This document shows, one piece after another, positions 1 to 6,035 of a DNA stretch of 6,143 nucleotides (position 1 is the stretch's first letter; every line of letters starts with the position of its first letter). Source of the DNA: Actinomycetota bacterium (lineage in GTDB: Bacteria > Actinomycetota > Actinomycetes > S36-B12); contig JAPLBU010000414.1 in assembly GCA_026392575.1 (NCBI GenBank), positions 1 through 6,143 of the forward strand. The letters run 5' to 3'. The notes under the pieces were generated by a model. It saw only the letters and a program-made list of their open reading frames with translations. It was not told where the DNA came from and ran no database searches. A program made the position numbers and the translations under genes.

Positions 1-185
1 CCTGCTGTCTCGAGGGTCTGGCGGTCGAAGCCGACCCCGGTGACGGTCTGGCCGGTGAACTCGGGGCCCAGCTTGCGGAAGGCTGACGGATCCTGGTCGA
101 TGACGGCGACGGAATGACCCGTCTCGTCGAGACGGTGGGCGAGAAGGGCCCCGACGCGGCCGCATCCGAGGATCACTATGTGCAC
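1..185 (-). CDS. trkA: TrkA-type K+ uptake regulatory protein, N-terminal part (runs off left edge)
   Basis: The first 61 codons are visible on the minus strand. The product begins (M)HIVILGCGRVGALLAH, a Rossmann-fold N-terminus with the dinucleotide-binding motif GxGxxG at residues 7-12. An acidic residue closes the second strand (AVID, D30), as expected for NAD(H) binding in RCK/TrkA-N domains. Proteins of this family sit on the cytoplasmic face of Trk/Ktr potassium channels and gate them in response to NAD(H) or nucleotides. The GTG start at 185-183 is well constrained: an in-frame TAG lies at 197-195, and the only other near start is GTG at 176-174, which would cut into the first strand. 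No Shine-Dalgarno sequence is visible. A TAGCGT box 6 bases upstream suggests a leaderless message. It diverges from a K+ transporter gene, which fits its role. Actinobacteria often have two adjacent trkA genes (ceoB/ceoC in mycobacteria); whether a second follows is outside the window. The C-terminal TrkA-C domain is not visible. Confidence 0.93.
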   Translation of the reverse strand, partial: MHIVILGCGRVGALLAHRLDETGHSVAVIDQDPSAFRKLGPEFTGQTVTGVGFDRQTLETA

Positions 186-191
186 GGTCGC

Positions 192-197
192 ACGCTA
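192..197 (-). promoter_or_regulatory. Candidate -10 box for trkA (leaderless)
   Basis: Read on the minus strand this is TAGCGT, matching the actinobacterial TANNNT -10 pattern. Six bases (GCGACC) separate it from the GTG start at 185, so transcription would begin at or next to the start codon. No convincing -35 element is seen. The missing Shine-Dalgarno sequence supports the call. Inference from pattern only. Confidence 0.45.
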
Positions 198-232
198 CAC
201 GCCTCGCGAGCCGACCGGCGATCGGTGGCGGG

Positions 233-238
233 TAGGCT
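233..238 (+). promoter_or_regulatory. Candidate -10 box for the KimA-like transporter
   Basis: TAGGCT matches TANNNT. It lies 8 bases before an in-frame GTG (247) and 14 bases before the preferred ATG (253), so the transcript would be leaderless or have a leader of only a few bases. No Shine-Dalgarno sequence is correctly spaced before 253. The -35 region around 210-215 (GCCGAC) is only weakly similar to TTGAC. Confidence 0.4.
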
Positions 239-252
239 CATGGATCGTGCCG

Positions 253-2184
253 ATGTCGGATCTTCTCAAGCGTGTTTTCGTCGGGCGCGCCCTGCGCAGC
301 GAGCGCCTCGGCGACACGATGCTTCCCAAGCGCATCGCGCTGCCGGTGTTCGCCAGCGACGCGCTCTCGTCCAATGCATATGCGACCCAGGAAATCCTGC
401 TGGTCCTGTCGCTGGGCGGTTTCTCCTTCTACCAGTACGGACCATGGGTCGCGGCGATGGTTGTCGTCATCTACGCGACTGTGGTGGCTTCCTATCGGCA
501 GACCGTTCACGCCTATCCCAGCGGTGGCGGCGACTACGAGGTGGTCTCACACAACCTCGGTCCCAACTGGGGCGTGTTCGTGGCAAGCGCACTGATGATC
601 GACTACGTGCTGACTGTCGCCGTGTCAATCTCGTCTGGGGTAGCCAACCTCGGTTCCACGATCCCATTCGTCGCACAGCACAGCGTGTGGTTCGCCGTGG
701 GTTTCACCGTTCTGATCATGGTTCTGAATCTGCGCGGCGTGAAGGAGTCGGGCGGGTTCTTCGCCATTCCGGTGTACTTCTTCATCCTGTCCATCTTCGT
801 GATGATCGGCTGGGCGATGGTCCAGATGCTGATGGGTCAGACACTCGAAGCAGAGAGTGCGAACTGGGACATCGTCGCCGAGAACACCTTCACCGGCGTG
901 GCACTGGTGTTCCTCGTTGCGCGCGCGTTCTCCTCCGGCACCACAGCACTGACGGGCATCGAGGCCGTTGCCAACGGCGTGCCCGCCTTCAAGGAGCCCA
1001 AGTCGAAGAACGCGGCGACGACGTTGTTCCTGCTCGGTGCCATCTCGATGACGATGTTCGTCGGGATCACGTGGCTGGCGCTCAAGACGCAGGTGAAGAT
1101 CACCGAGTTCGACCGCGATCTGGTCGGGCTACCGGATGGTCAACCGCAGAAGACGGTGATCGTCCAGATCGCCGATGCGGTCTTCCATCACTCGCATATC
1201 GGCGTCCTCGTCATCGCGTTCGCGACGGCAACGATTCTGGCGCTCGCCGCCAACACGGCATTCAACGGCTTTCCCGTGCTGGGATCGGTGCTTGCGCGCG
1301 ACGGCTACCTGCCGCGGCAGCTGCACACCCGCGGTGACCGGCTGGCCTTCAGCAACGGCATCCTCACCCTCGCCGGTCTCGCCATCCTGCTGATCGTTGC
1401 CTACCAGGCCAGCGTCAGCGGCCTGATCCAGCTCTACATCATCGGTGTCTTCGTCTCCTTCACGCTGAGCCAACTCGGCATGGTGAAGCACTGGACCCGA
1501 CTCCTGCGGGCCGAAGCCGATGGATCCGCCCGCAGGAAGATGATCCGGTCGCGACTCATCAACGGGTTCGGCCTGATCATGACCGGCTCGGTTCTGGTGA
1601 TCGTGCTGGCCACGAAGTTCACCAAGGGCGCCTGGATCGTCGTCATCGCGATGCCGATCATCTTCTTCCTCATGCGTGCGATCCACGGCCACTATGAGCG
1701 AGTAAGTCGCGAGATCATGATGCAGGGCTCGGTGGCCATGATCCTGCCTGCGCGGGTGCACGTGATCGTGCTGGTCAGCAAGATCCACAAGCCGACTCTT
1801 CGCGCCCTCGCCTATGCCCGTGCCACGCGCCCGACGGTGCTCGAGGCCGTGACCGTCGACGTCGATCACGAGGACACCATGCGACTGCAGGAGGAGTGGG
1901 AGCGCGAGGGGATCCCGGTGACGCTGAAGATCCTTGCGTCTCCCTACCGAGAGATCACGCGTCCGATCCTCGACTACGTTCGCGACCTGCGCAGCGACAG
2001 CCCCAACGACCTCGTCACCGTCTATATCCCCGAATACGTCGTAGGCCACTGGTGGGAGCAGCTGCTTCACAACCAGTCGGCCCTGCGGCTGAAGAGCCGA
2101 CTGCTCTTCACTCCCGGGGTCATGGTGACGAGCGTCCCGTGGCAGCTCCAGTCCAGTGAGCTGGTCGCCGACCGCGATGACTGA
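253..2184 (+). CDS. KimA/KUP-like potassium transporter, APC superfamily, with C-terminal cytosolic domain
   Basis: The 643-residue product has about 12 hydrophobic segments between residues 28 and 475, then a soluble domain (about 480-643). It would move K+ into the cell, probably with protons. The layout and many stretches match my memory of Bacillus subtilis KimA (YdaO, about 607 residues): ASDALSS near residue 34, SYRQ at 80-83, YPSGGGDY at 88-95, DYVLTVAVS at 117-125, LNLRG at 158-162, SSGTTALTGIEA at 227-238. Residues reported for K+ coordination in KimA (D36, Y43, D117, Y118, T121, S125) fall at the same numbers here, and T234/E237 match the TxxE pair of TM6. This numbering is the main reason for choosing ATG 253. 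GTG 247 is a close alternative, and the longer frame from ATG 178 would overlap trkA and is unlikely. The soluble tail resembles the universal-stress-protein-like domain of KimA and keeps the LHNQSAL motif near residue 605. Automatic pipelines would likely call it an amino-acid permease. The divergent trkA supports a potassium role, though the substrate remains an inference. Confidence 0.88.
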   Translation: MSDLLKRVFVGRALRSERLGDTMLPKRIALPVFASDALSSNAYATQEILLVLSLGGFSFYQYGPWVAAMVVVIYATVVASYRQTVHAYPSGGGDYEVVSHNLGPNWGVFVASALMIDYVLTVAVSISSGVANLGSTIPFVAQHSVWFAVGFTVLIMVLNLRGVKESGGFFAIPVYFFILSIFVMIGWAMVQMLMGQTLEAESANWDIVAENTFTGVALVFLVARAFSSGTTALTGIEAVANGVPAFKEPKSKNAATTLFLLGAISMTMFVGITWLALKTQVKITEFDRDLVGLPDGQPQKTVIVQIADAVFHHSHIGVLVIAFATATILALAANTAFNGFPVLGSVLARDGYLPRQLHTRGDRLAFSNGILTLAGLAILLIVAYQASVSGLIQLYIIGVFVSFTLSQLGMVKHWTRLLRAEADGSARRKMIRSRLINGFGLIMTGSVLVIVLATKFTKGAWIVVIAMPIIFFLMRAIHGHYERVSREIMMQGSVAMILPARVHVIVLVSKIHKPTLRALAYARATRPTVLEAVTVDVDHEDTMRLQEEWEREGIPVTLKILASPYREITRPILDYVRDLRSDSPNDLVTVYIPEYVVGHWWEQLLHNQSALRLKSRLLFTPGVMVTSVPWQLQSSELVADRDD

Positions 2185-3304
2185 CGCCACCCCGCTCAAG
2201 ATCGGCGACGAGCGCGTCGTCACGATCGGTCCGATCGCGCACGGCGGTCACTTCATCGCGCATAGCGATGGACGAACTCTGTTCGTTCGTCATGCGATCA
2301 CGGGGGAGTCGGTTCGCGTCCGCATCACCGACGTCAACAGCAAGATGGTCCGGGCCGATGCGATCGAGGTCCTCGAGTCGTCTCACGAGCGCGTGGCTGC
2401 CCCCTGCACGTGGGCGCACGCGGGCGGCTGCGGTGGTTGCGACTTCCAGCACATCGCGCTGGCCGCTCAGCGGCGGATGAAGCAGGAGGTGCTGACCGAC
2501 GCCCTACGGAGGTTCGGCCGCCTGTCTGACGGTGACCTGGCCGGCCTCGACCTGACCGTGCACGAGCTGCCCGACCACCCGGACGGCCTGCACTGGCGCA
2601 GCCGCGTCACCTGGGCCAACGACGCCGAGGGCAACGTCGGTCTCAGGCGACACCACAGCCACGACATCGTGGCGGTCGACCGCTGCCTCATCGCTGCCGA
2701 CGGCGTGGACCTGCCCGGCGCATCCCCGGCGGGCAAGGTCGTGCATACCGTGCGCGACCGGACCTGGCGGATGGACCGCGACGGCTTCTGGCAGGTGCAC
2801 GAAGCGCTGCCTGAGGCCCTCGTGGCTGCGGTCCTCGAACTGGGCCAGCCAGCACCGGGACAGACCTGGTGGGACCTTTACGCGGGTGCGGGTCTGTTCG
2901 CCGCCTTCCTCGCCGAGGCAGTCGGCGCAGAGGGCCATGTCGCCGCGGCGGAGTCGGCCGAATCGGCCATCAAGTCGGCCCGACGCGCCCTCCATGACCT
3001 CCCGCAGGTGGCCCTGCATCACTCCGACGTCACGAGATGGCTCCGGGAGATCGACCATGATGCGCCAGATGGGATCGTTCTCGATCCGCCCAGGTCCGGC
3101 GTGGGGGCCGAGGTGGTCGCCATGGTCACGGCTGCTGAGGTGCCGACCATCGTCTACGTGGCCTGCGACCCGGTCGCCCTGGCCCGCGACACTGCCTCCT
3201 TCACGGCTGCTGGGTATCGGCTGTCGGGAATCATGGCGTTCGACGCCTTCCCGATGACGCATCACCTCGAGACCGTGGCCCTGTTCCAGATCGCGGGTTT
3301 GTGA
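2177..3304 (+). CDS. TRAM-domain iron-sulfur RNA (uracil-5-)methyltransferase, TrmA/RlmD/RumA family
   Basis: This 375-residue cytoplasmic enzyme should transfer a methyl group from S-adenosylmethionine to C5 of a uracil in rRNA or tRNA. Residues 10-66 form a TRAM RNA-binding domain. The [4Fe-4S] ligands are visible as C77, C85 and C88 (C-x7-CGGC) with C170 as the likely fourth. FWQVH (204-208) corresponds to the FxQ motif that contacts the target base. The SAM-binding loop is DLYAGAGLF (233-241), DPPRSG is at 303-308, the catalytic cysteine is C330 in ACDP, and the general base is E365 in HHLET. Nothing essential is missing. The RlmC/RlmD/TrmA-type target cannot be told from motifs; mycobacteria have a homologue beside the same permease (Rv2689c, from memory). 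The ATG overlaps the preceding stop by 8 bases (2177-2184) with no strong Shine-Dalgarno sequence, so translational coupling to the transporter is likely. An in-frame GTG at 2156 would add seven residues outside the TRAM domain and is less likely. Confidence 0.93.
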   Translation: MTDATPLKIGDERVVTIGPIAHGGHFIAHSDGRTLFVRHAITGESVRVRITDVNSKMVRADAIEVLESSHERVAAPCTWAHAGGCGGCDFQHIALAAQRRMKQEVLTDALRRFGRLSDGDLAGLDLTVHELPDHPDGLHWRSRVTWANDAEGNVGLRRHHSHDIVAVDRCLIAADGVDLPGASPAGKVVHTVRDRTWRMDRDGFWQVHEALPEALVAAVLELGQPAPGQTWWDLYAGAGLFAAFLAEAVGAEGHVAAAESAESAIKSARRALHDLPQVALHHSDVTRWLREIDHDAPDGIVLDPPRSGVGAEVVAMVTAAEVPTIVYVACDPVALARDTASFTAAGYRLSGIMAFDAFPMTHHLETVALFQIAGL

Positions 3305-3329
3305 GCCTGCCGTGAGCCTGCCGTGAGCC
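3301..3329 (+). repeat. 11-bp direct tandem repeat, about 2.6 copies
   Basis: GTGAGCCTGCC occurs at 3301-3311 and 3312-3322, and a partial GTGAGCC at 3323-3329. The copies are identical. The first copy contains the methyltransferase stop codon (TGA 3302-3304), and the next two each place another TGA downstream. It may be simple slippage duplication at the gene end. No hairpin or T-run makes it a terminator. Confidence 0.85.
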
Positions 3330-3350
3330 GGAAACGTCTGTTTTGTCAGT

Positions 3351-3356
3351 TAGAAT
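3351..3356 (+). promoter_or_regulatory. Candidate -10 box for the tadE-tadG-like unit
   Basis: TAGAAT is a strong TANNNT match in an AT-richer patch (TTTTGTCAGTTAGAAT) that stands out in this GC-rich region. It would start a transcript near 3363 with a leader of about 48 bases before the ATG at 3411. The -35 position (3328-3333, CCGGAA) is not a good housekeeping match. GGAAAC at 3330-3335 recalls ECF-sigma -35 boxes, but the distance to GTT at 3349 is a little short. Confidence 0.5.
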
Positions 3357-3397
3357 CGATGGGAACCGCGACTGCGGTGCGCTCGGGAGTTCACAGC

Positions 3398-3404
3398 AAA
3401 GGGG
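3398..3404 (+). promoter_or_regulatory. Ribosome binding site of the tadE-like gene
   Basis: AAAGGGG lies 6 bases before ATG 3411. It is among the clearest Shine-Dalgarno sequences in the window and fixes this start. It also marks the gene as the first of a separately expressed unit, unlike the coupled start of the methyltransferase. Confidence 0.75.
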
Positions 3405-3410
3405 TGGCGC

Positions 3411-4109
3411 ATGCTCAGGCTGACGCCTCGGCGCGGTAGGCGCGGTGACAGGGGCGCTTCCGCCGTTGAGTTCGCCATCCTTGTTCCGGTGCTGCTTCTC
3501 ATCCTTCTCGGAATCCTGGAGTTCGCGTTCGTGCTGCGTGACTACCTCAGTGTGTCCTCGGCTGTGCGCGTTGGCACGCGAGTGGCAGCCAGTGGAGCCG
3601 GATCGAAGGCAGCTACCTGTCCTAACCCGCTTCCGACCGGCATGACCGCGTGTGCTGGCACTGACACTCCGCAGTTGGCGCAGTCGGCAGCCGATGCAAT
3701 CCAGCGAGCGGGCACTGCCATGGCGCAGGACGCGATCGACGAGATCTGGGTCTATCGCGCCAACACGTCGGGTTATCCGGCGAACTCGTATTACACGAGC
3801 GTGGCCAATCCCAACAACACGACGGGCGCTACCACTCAGGCAGCCATGCTTGCGGCAGGCTGCAACACGGCGTGCGTCAAGTACGCGTGGAATGACGCAC
3901 AGAACAAGTTCGAGTACCGCGGCGGCGTCTGGGACTACACGAAGATCAATGCCTGCATCAAGGATCCTGACGCGGTCGGTATCTACATGAAGGCCACGCA
4001 CCCCTTCTTCACGAAGTTCATTCGAAGCACGATCTCGATGACTGACCGTTCCGTGATGTCCTTTGAGCCCCTGCCCGCTGGGCAGTGTGCGCCGGGGGCG
4101 CACAACTGA
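3411..4109 (+). CDS. TadE-like class III pseudopilin / pilus-assembly protein
   Basis: The 232-residue product starts with a short basic tail (RRGRRGDRG) followed by ASAVEFAILVPVLLLILLG. This is the class III prepilin pattern: cleavage would fall after G15, and the conserved glutamate at mature position +5 is E20, just before a hydrophobic helix (21-42). R43-x-Y45 follows, and then S49-S50-AVRVGTR-AA, also typical of TadE-like proteins. The remaining 170 or so residues would lie outside the membrane and contain six cysteines (70, 81, 151, 155, 182, 226), an even number compatible with three disulfides. In Tad systems TadE is a minor pseudopilin processed by TadV and needed for Flp pilus assembly. 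Here no other tad machinery gene is adjacent, so the role is inferred from the family. It is longer than a typical TadE-like protein (often 120-200 residues) because of the cysteine-containing C-terminal part, which I do not recognise. It overlaps the next gene by one base (TGATG). Confidence 0.85.
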   Translation: MLRLTPRRGRRGDRGASAVEFAILVPVLLLILLGILEFAFVLRDYLSVSSAVRVGTRVAASGAGSKAATCPNPLPTGMTACAGTDTPQLAQSAADAIQRAGTAMAQDAIDEIWVYRANTSGYPANSYYTSVANPNNTTGATTQAAMLAAGCNTACVKYAWNDAQNKFEYRGGVWDYTKINACIKDPDAVGIYMKATHPFFTKFIRSTISMTDRSVMSFEPLPAGQCAPGAHN

Positions 4110-5950
4110 TGGCCGGCCGTAGTTGGCCGCGTGATCCCAGCCGGATCACGGATTCGGACCGGGGCGTCGTTGCGGTACTCACCGCGATCCTCATACCGTT
4201 GTTGCTCGTCCTATGCGCGATCGCCATTGACACGGGCTGGTGGTATCTGGAGATCAACAAGGTGCAAAAGGCGGCGGATGCGGCGGCCCTGAGCGGCGTC
4301 ACGAGCATGCCGAACGACTTCGCGAAGGCGAGCACCAAGGCGCTGAATATCTCGGCGCTGAATGGCTACCCGAACGTGGGTACGACGAGTGTGGTGCCGT
4401 TCACGACGAGCCGCGAGAGTGAGCTCGGCGTGACAGTGACCAGCACGATCACCAACATCTTCGGAAGCATCTTCGGCAACGGCTCGACGGTGATCTCGCG
4501 ATCGGCGGTTGCGGATTTCCAGGATGCCGCACTTCTCGGCAGCCCTTGCAACTACTTCGGGAATCAGCCCCTAAGCAATCCGGGAGCCGCATTGCCGGCC
4601 AACGCGGTGACGCCAGGCTCCCCGCCCGGCTATGTGACGTGCCAAGGCAGTCCGGGTCTGTGGGCCCTGATCGAGGGTCCGAATGAGCCCAAGGTGCATG
4701 GGGATCGCTACGCGACCCGAACCTGCTCCAGCGGTGTCGACGGCTGCTCCGGATCGACGAACCTCGAGTACCGCAAGGACAACTACTACTGGACGGTGCG
4801 CGTGGGCCAGGAGGTCGTAGATGCGAACCGGGCCGTCACGGTCCAGTTGTACGACCCTGCGTACGTCGGCACGAACGACGATTGTTCAGCGCTGTCGTCG
4901 AGCGGCTTCACATCGGGCCTGACGTTCCCCTTCGCCCCATCGGACTACGCGACGCGATATGACAACTCGGCTAACGCCTTCTGCACGGGAGACAACCAGG
5001 CCTCCAGCTCTGTGATGGCCACATCCTTCGTGCTGCGGAACCAGACCGACACCCAGAACCCGCAGTTGGCCGACCCGATCACCAACTGCACCAAGCAGTT
5101 CCGGGGGTATTCCAGCGCGCCCACCCCAGCGATGTTGAGCACCGGCAGCTCCTACGATCAAGGGCTCGCGAAGATCTTCCACCAGTGGGTGGACCTGTGC
5201 AGTTTCACGCCGACCAAGGCGGGGGACTACTACCTGCAGGTGCGATCGAACGTGACGCTGGGCGGCTCGGCGAGCGTGCCCGAGGCCAGTACCAAGACTC
5301 CGGCGATCTACACCTACCCGGGAACGTGGTCCGTCACCAGCCCGAGTGTGGTGTCACAGGTCGAGCCCACCGTGACCAACACGGATGGCATCAATGCCTT
5401 CGCCATCAGGGCATTTGTCGGCACCGCGGCGGAGAACACCGGAACCCCGGATCCGCTGAATGCGAAGGTGGCCGTATCGGGTTGGGAGCGCCTGCCGATC
5501 TGGATCAACGCCGACAATGCAGGCGGCTCATACTTCAACCTGATCCAGGTGCTGCCCAATGCTGCGGGAAAGAGCTTCACGTTTTCCGGGTTCGACTTCG
5601 GTGATTGTCAGAGCTGCTCAGGCTCGTCTCTCGTGCAGGTGCTGATGCCGACGGGATCGACCGGTTCGTTGTCGACGTGCTCAGGTAGCGGTCCGGTCTC
5701 GGGCAGCATCCCGACGGTTTCGGGTGATCCGGTGTGCTCGTTCCGGATCAGCAGCGGGACCCATCAGGGCAAGCTGCAGGAGATCAGCGTGACGATTCCG
5801 AACAACTACACCTGCGCCAGCGGAAGCGGCGGGCTGGTCATGCTCGGGGACTGCTGGTTCCGCATGAAGGTGGACTACTCGGCCCAGCCAAATGACGTCA
5901 CGACGTGGGATGCCGCCATCAACGGTGACAATGTCCGACTGGTGCAGTAG
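4109..5950 (+). CDS. TadG-like membrane-anchored surface protein with large cysteine-rich outside domain
   Basis: The 613-residue product begins with a short cytoplasmic tail ending in SDRG (16-19). One membrane helix (about 20-43) follows, then the signature W-YLEINKVQKAADAAALSG (45-63), the hallmark of the TadE/TadG-like N-terminal family. Unlike the preceding gene product it has no glutamate at +5 after the glycine (VVAVL), so it is probably an uncleaved anchor, as described for TadG. The remaining 550 or so residues should be extracytoplasmic: rich in Ser, Gly, Thr and Asn, with about 14 cysteines, including CSGS at 213-216, 503-506 and 524-527. A segment near 370-380 (KAGDYYLQV) looks like the end of a beta-sandwich domain. 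I see no DxSxS metal site, so a von Willebrand A domain, common in TadG proteins, seems absent. ATG 4109 shares a base with the upstream stop and has GGGGG at 4094-4098 as a possible binding site. GTG 4085 is a weaker alternative. The function is not known; attachment or envelope anchoring of a pilus is a family-based guess. Confidence 0.8.
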   Translation: MAGRSWPRDPSRITDSDRGVVAVLTAILIPLLLVLCAIAIDTGWWYLEINKVQKAADAAALSGVTSMPNDFAKASTKALNISALNGYPNVGTTSVVPFTTSRESELGVTVTSTITNIFGSIFGNGSTVISRSAVADFQDAALLGSPCNYFGNQPLSNPGAALPANAVTPGSPPGYVTCQGSPGLWALIEGPNEPKVHGDRYATRTCSSGVDGCSGSTNLEYRKDNYYWTVRVGQEVVDANRAVTVQLYDPAYVGTNDDCSALSSSGFTSGLTFPFAPSDYATRYDNSANAFCTGDNQASSSVMATSFVLRNQTDTQNPQLADPITNCTKQFRGYSSAPTPAMLSTGSSYDQGLAKIFHQWVDLCSFTPTKAGDYYLQVRSNVTLGGSASVPEASTKTPAIYTYPGTWSVTSPSVVSQVEPTVTNTDGINAFAIRAFVGTAAENTGTPDPLNAKVAVSGWERLPIWINADNAGGSYFNLIQVLPNAAGKSFTFSGFDFGDCQSCSGSSLVQVLMPTGSTGSLSTCSGSGPVSGSIPTVSGDPVCSFRISSGTHQGKLQEISVTIPNNYTCASGSGGLVMLGDCWFRMKVDYSAQPNDVTTWDAAINGDNVRLVQ

Positions 5951-5987
5951 CCACTCACCCTCCGCAGCATCGGGGTGACCGATCCGA

Positions 5988-6005
5988 TATCTTGACGTCA
6001 AGATA
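5988..6005. promoter_or_regulatory. Perfect 18-bp palindrome, candidate operator of acnA
   Basis: TATCTTGACGTCAAGATA is identical to its own reverse complement over all 18 positions. It lies 31-48 bases before the acnA start. The symmetry, AT-rich arms and lack of a loop suggest a binding site for a dimeric regulator rather than a terminator. Its left arm contains TATCTT, a TANNNT -10 match that would start transcription near 6000, so a bound protein would block the polymerase. Alternatively TTGACG (5993-5998) could act as a -35, but no good -10 follows at the right distance. Aconitase genes of actinobacteria are known to be controlled by repressors such as AcnR in Corynebacterium; I cannot assign this site to a particular regulator. 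Confidence 0.65.
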
Positions 6006-6021
6006 CCTAGTCCGCCGCCCC

Positions 6022-6028
6022 AGAGGAG
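6022..6028 (+). promoter_or_regulatory. Ribosome binding site of acnA
   Basis: AGAGGAG ends 7 bases before GTG 6036, a near-ideal Shine-Dalgarno sequence and spacing. It confirms the GTG start. Confidence 0.8.
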
Positions 6029-6035
6029 CACGCTC

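Noticed and set aside
178..252. N-terminal extension of the transporter starting at ATG 178
   Set aside because: It would overlap the start of trkA and the shared promoter region. Its residues do not resemble the family N-terminus, which fits exactly from ATG 253.
186..252. c-di-AMP (ydaO-type) riboswitch before the KimA-like gene
   Set aside because: The gap of about 67 bases is too short for this riboswitch, and no conserved stem pattern is seen.
1129..2223. Long minus-strand open frame of 364 codons opposite the transporter gene
   Set aside because: Its translation is rich in Arg, Asp, His and Gly without any domain, and it mirrors the GC-rich third positions of the plus-strand gene. It is a shadow frame.
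2504..3265. Minus-strand open frame of 253 codons opposite the methyltransferase gene
   Set aside because: Low-complexity shadow composition, and the plus-strand gene in the same place has all the catalytic motifs of its family.
3330..3351. ECF-sigma-type promoter GGAAAC...GTT before the tadE-like gene
   Set aside because: Only 13 bases separate GGAAAC from GTT, shorter than the usual ECF spacing, and a good housekeeping-type TAGAAT box covers the same place. Kept only as a remark.
3231..4103. Minus-strand open frame of 290 codons opposite the tadE-like gene
   Set aside because: It crosses the promoter region and ribosome binding site of the tadE-like gene, and its product is an Arg-rich sequence with no recognisable motif.
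5955..5978. Possible hairpin TCACCC...GGGTGA after the tadG-like gene as a terminator
   Set aside because: The stem is only 6 bp with a 12-base loop and no T-run follows, so it is too weak to support as a terminator.
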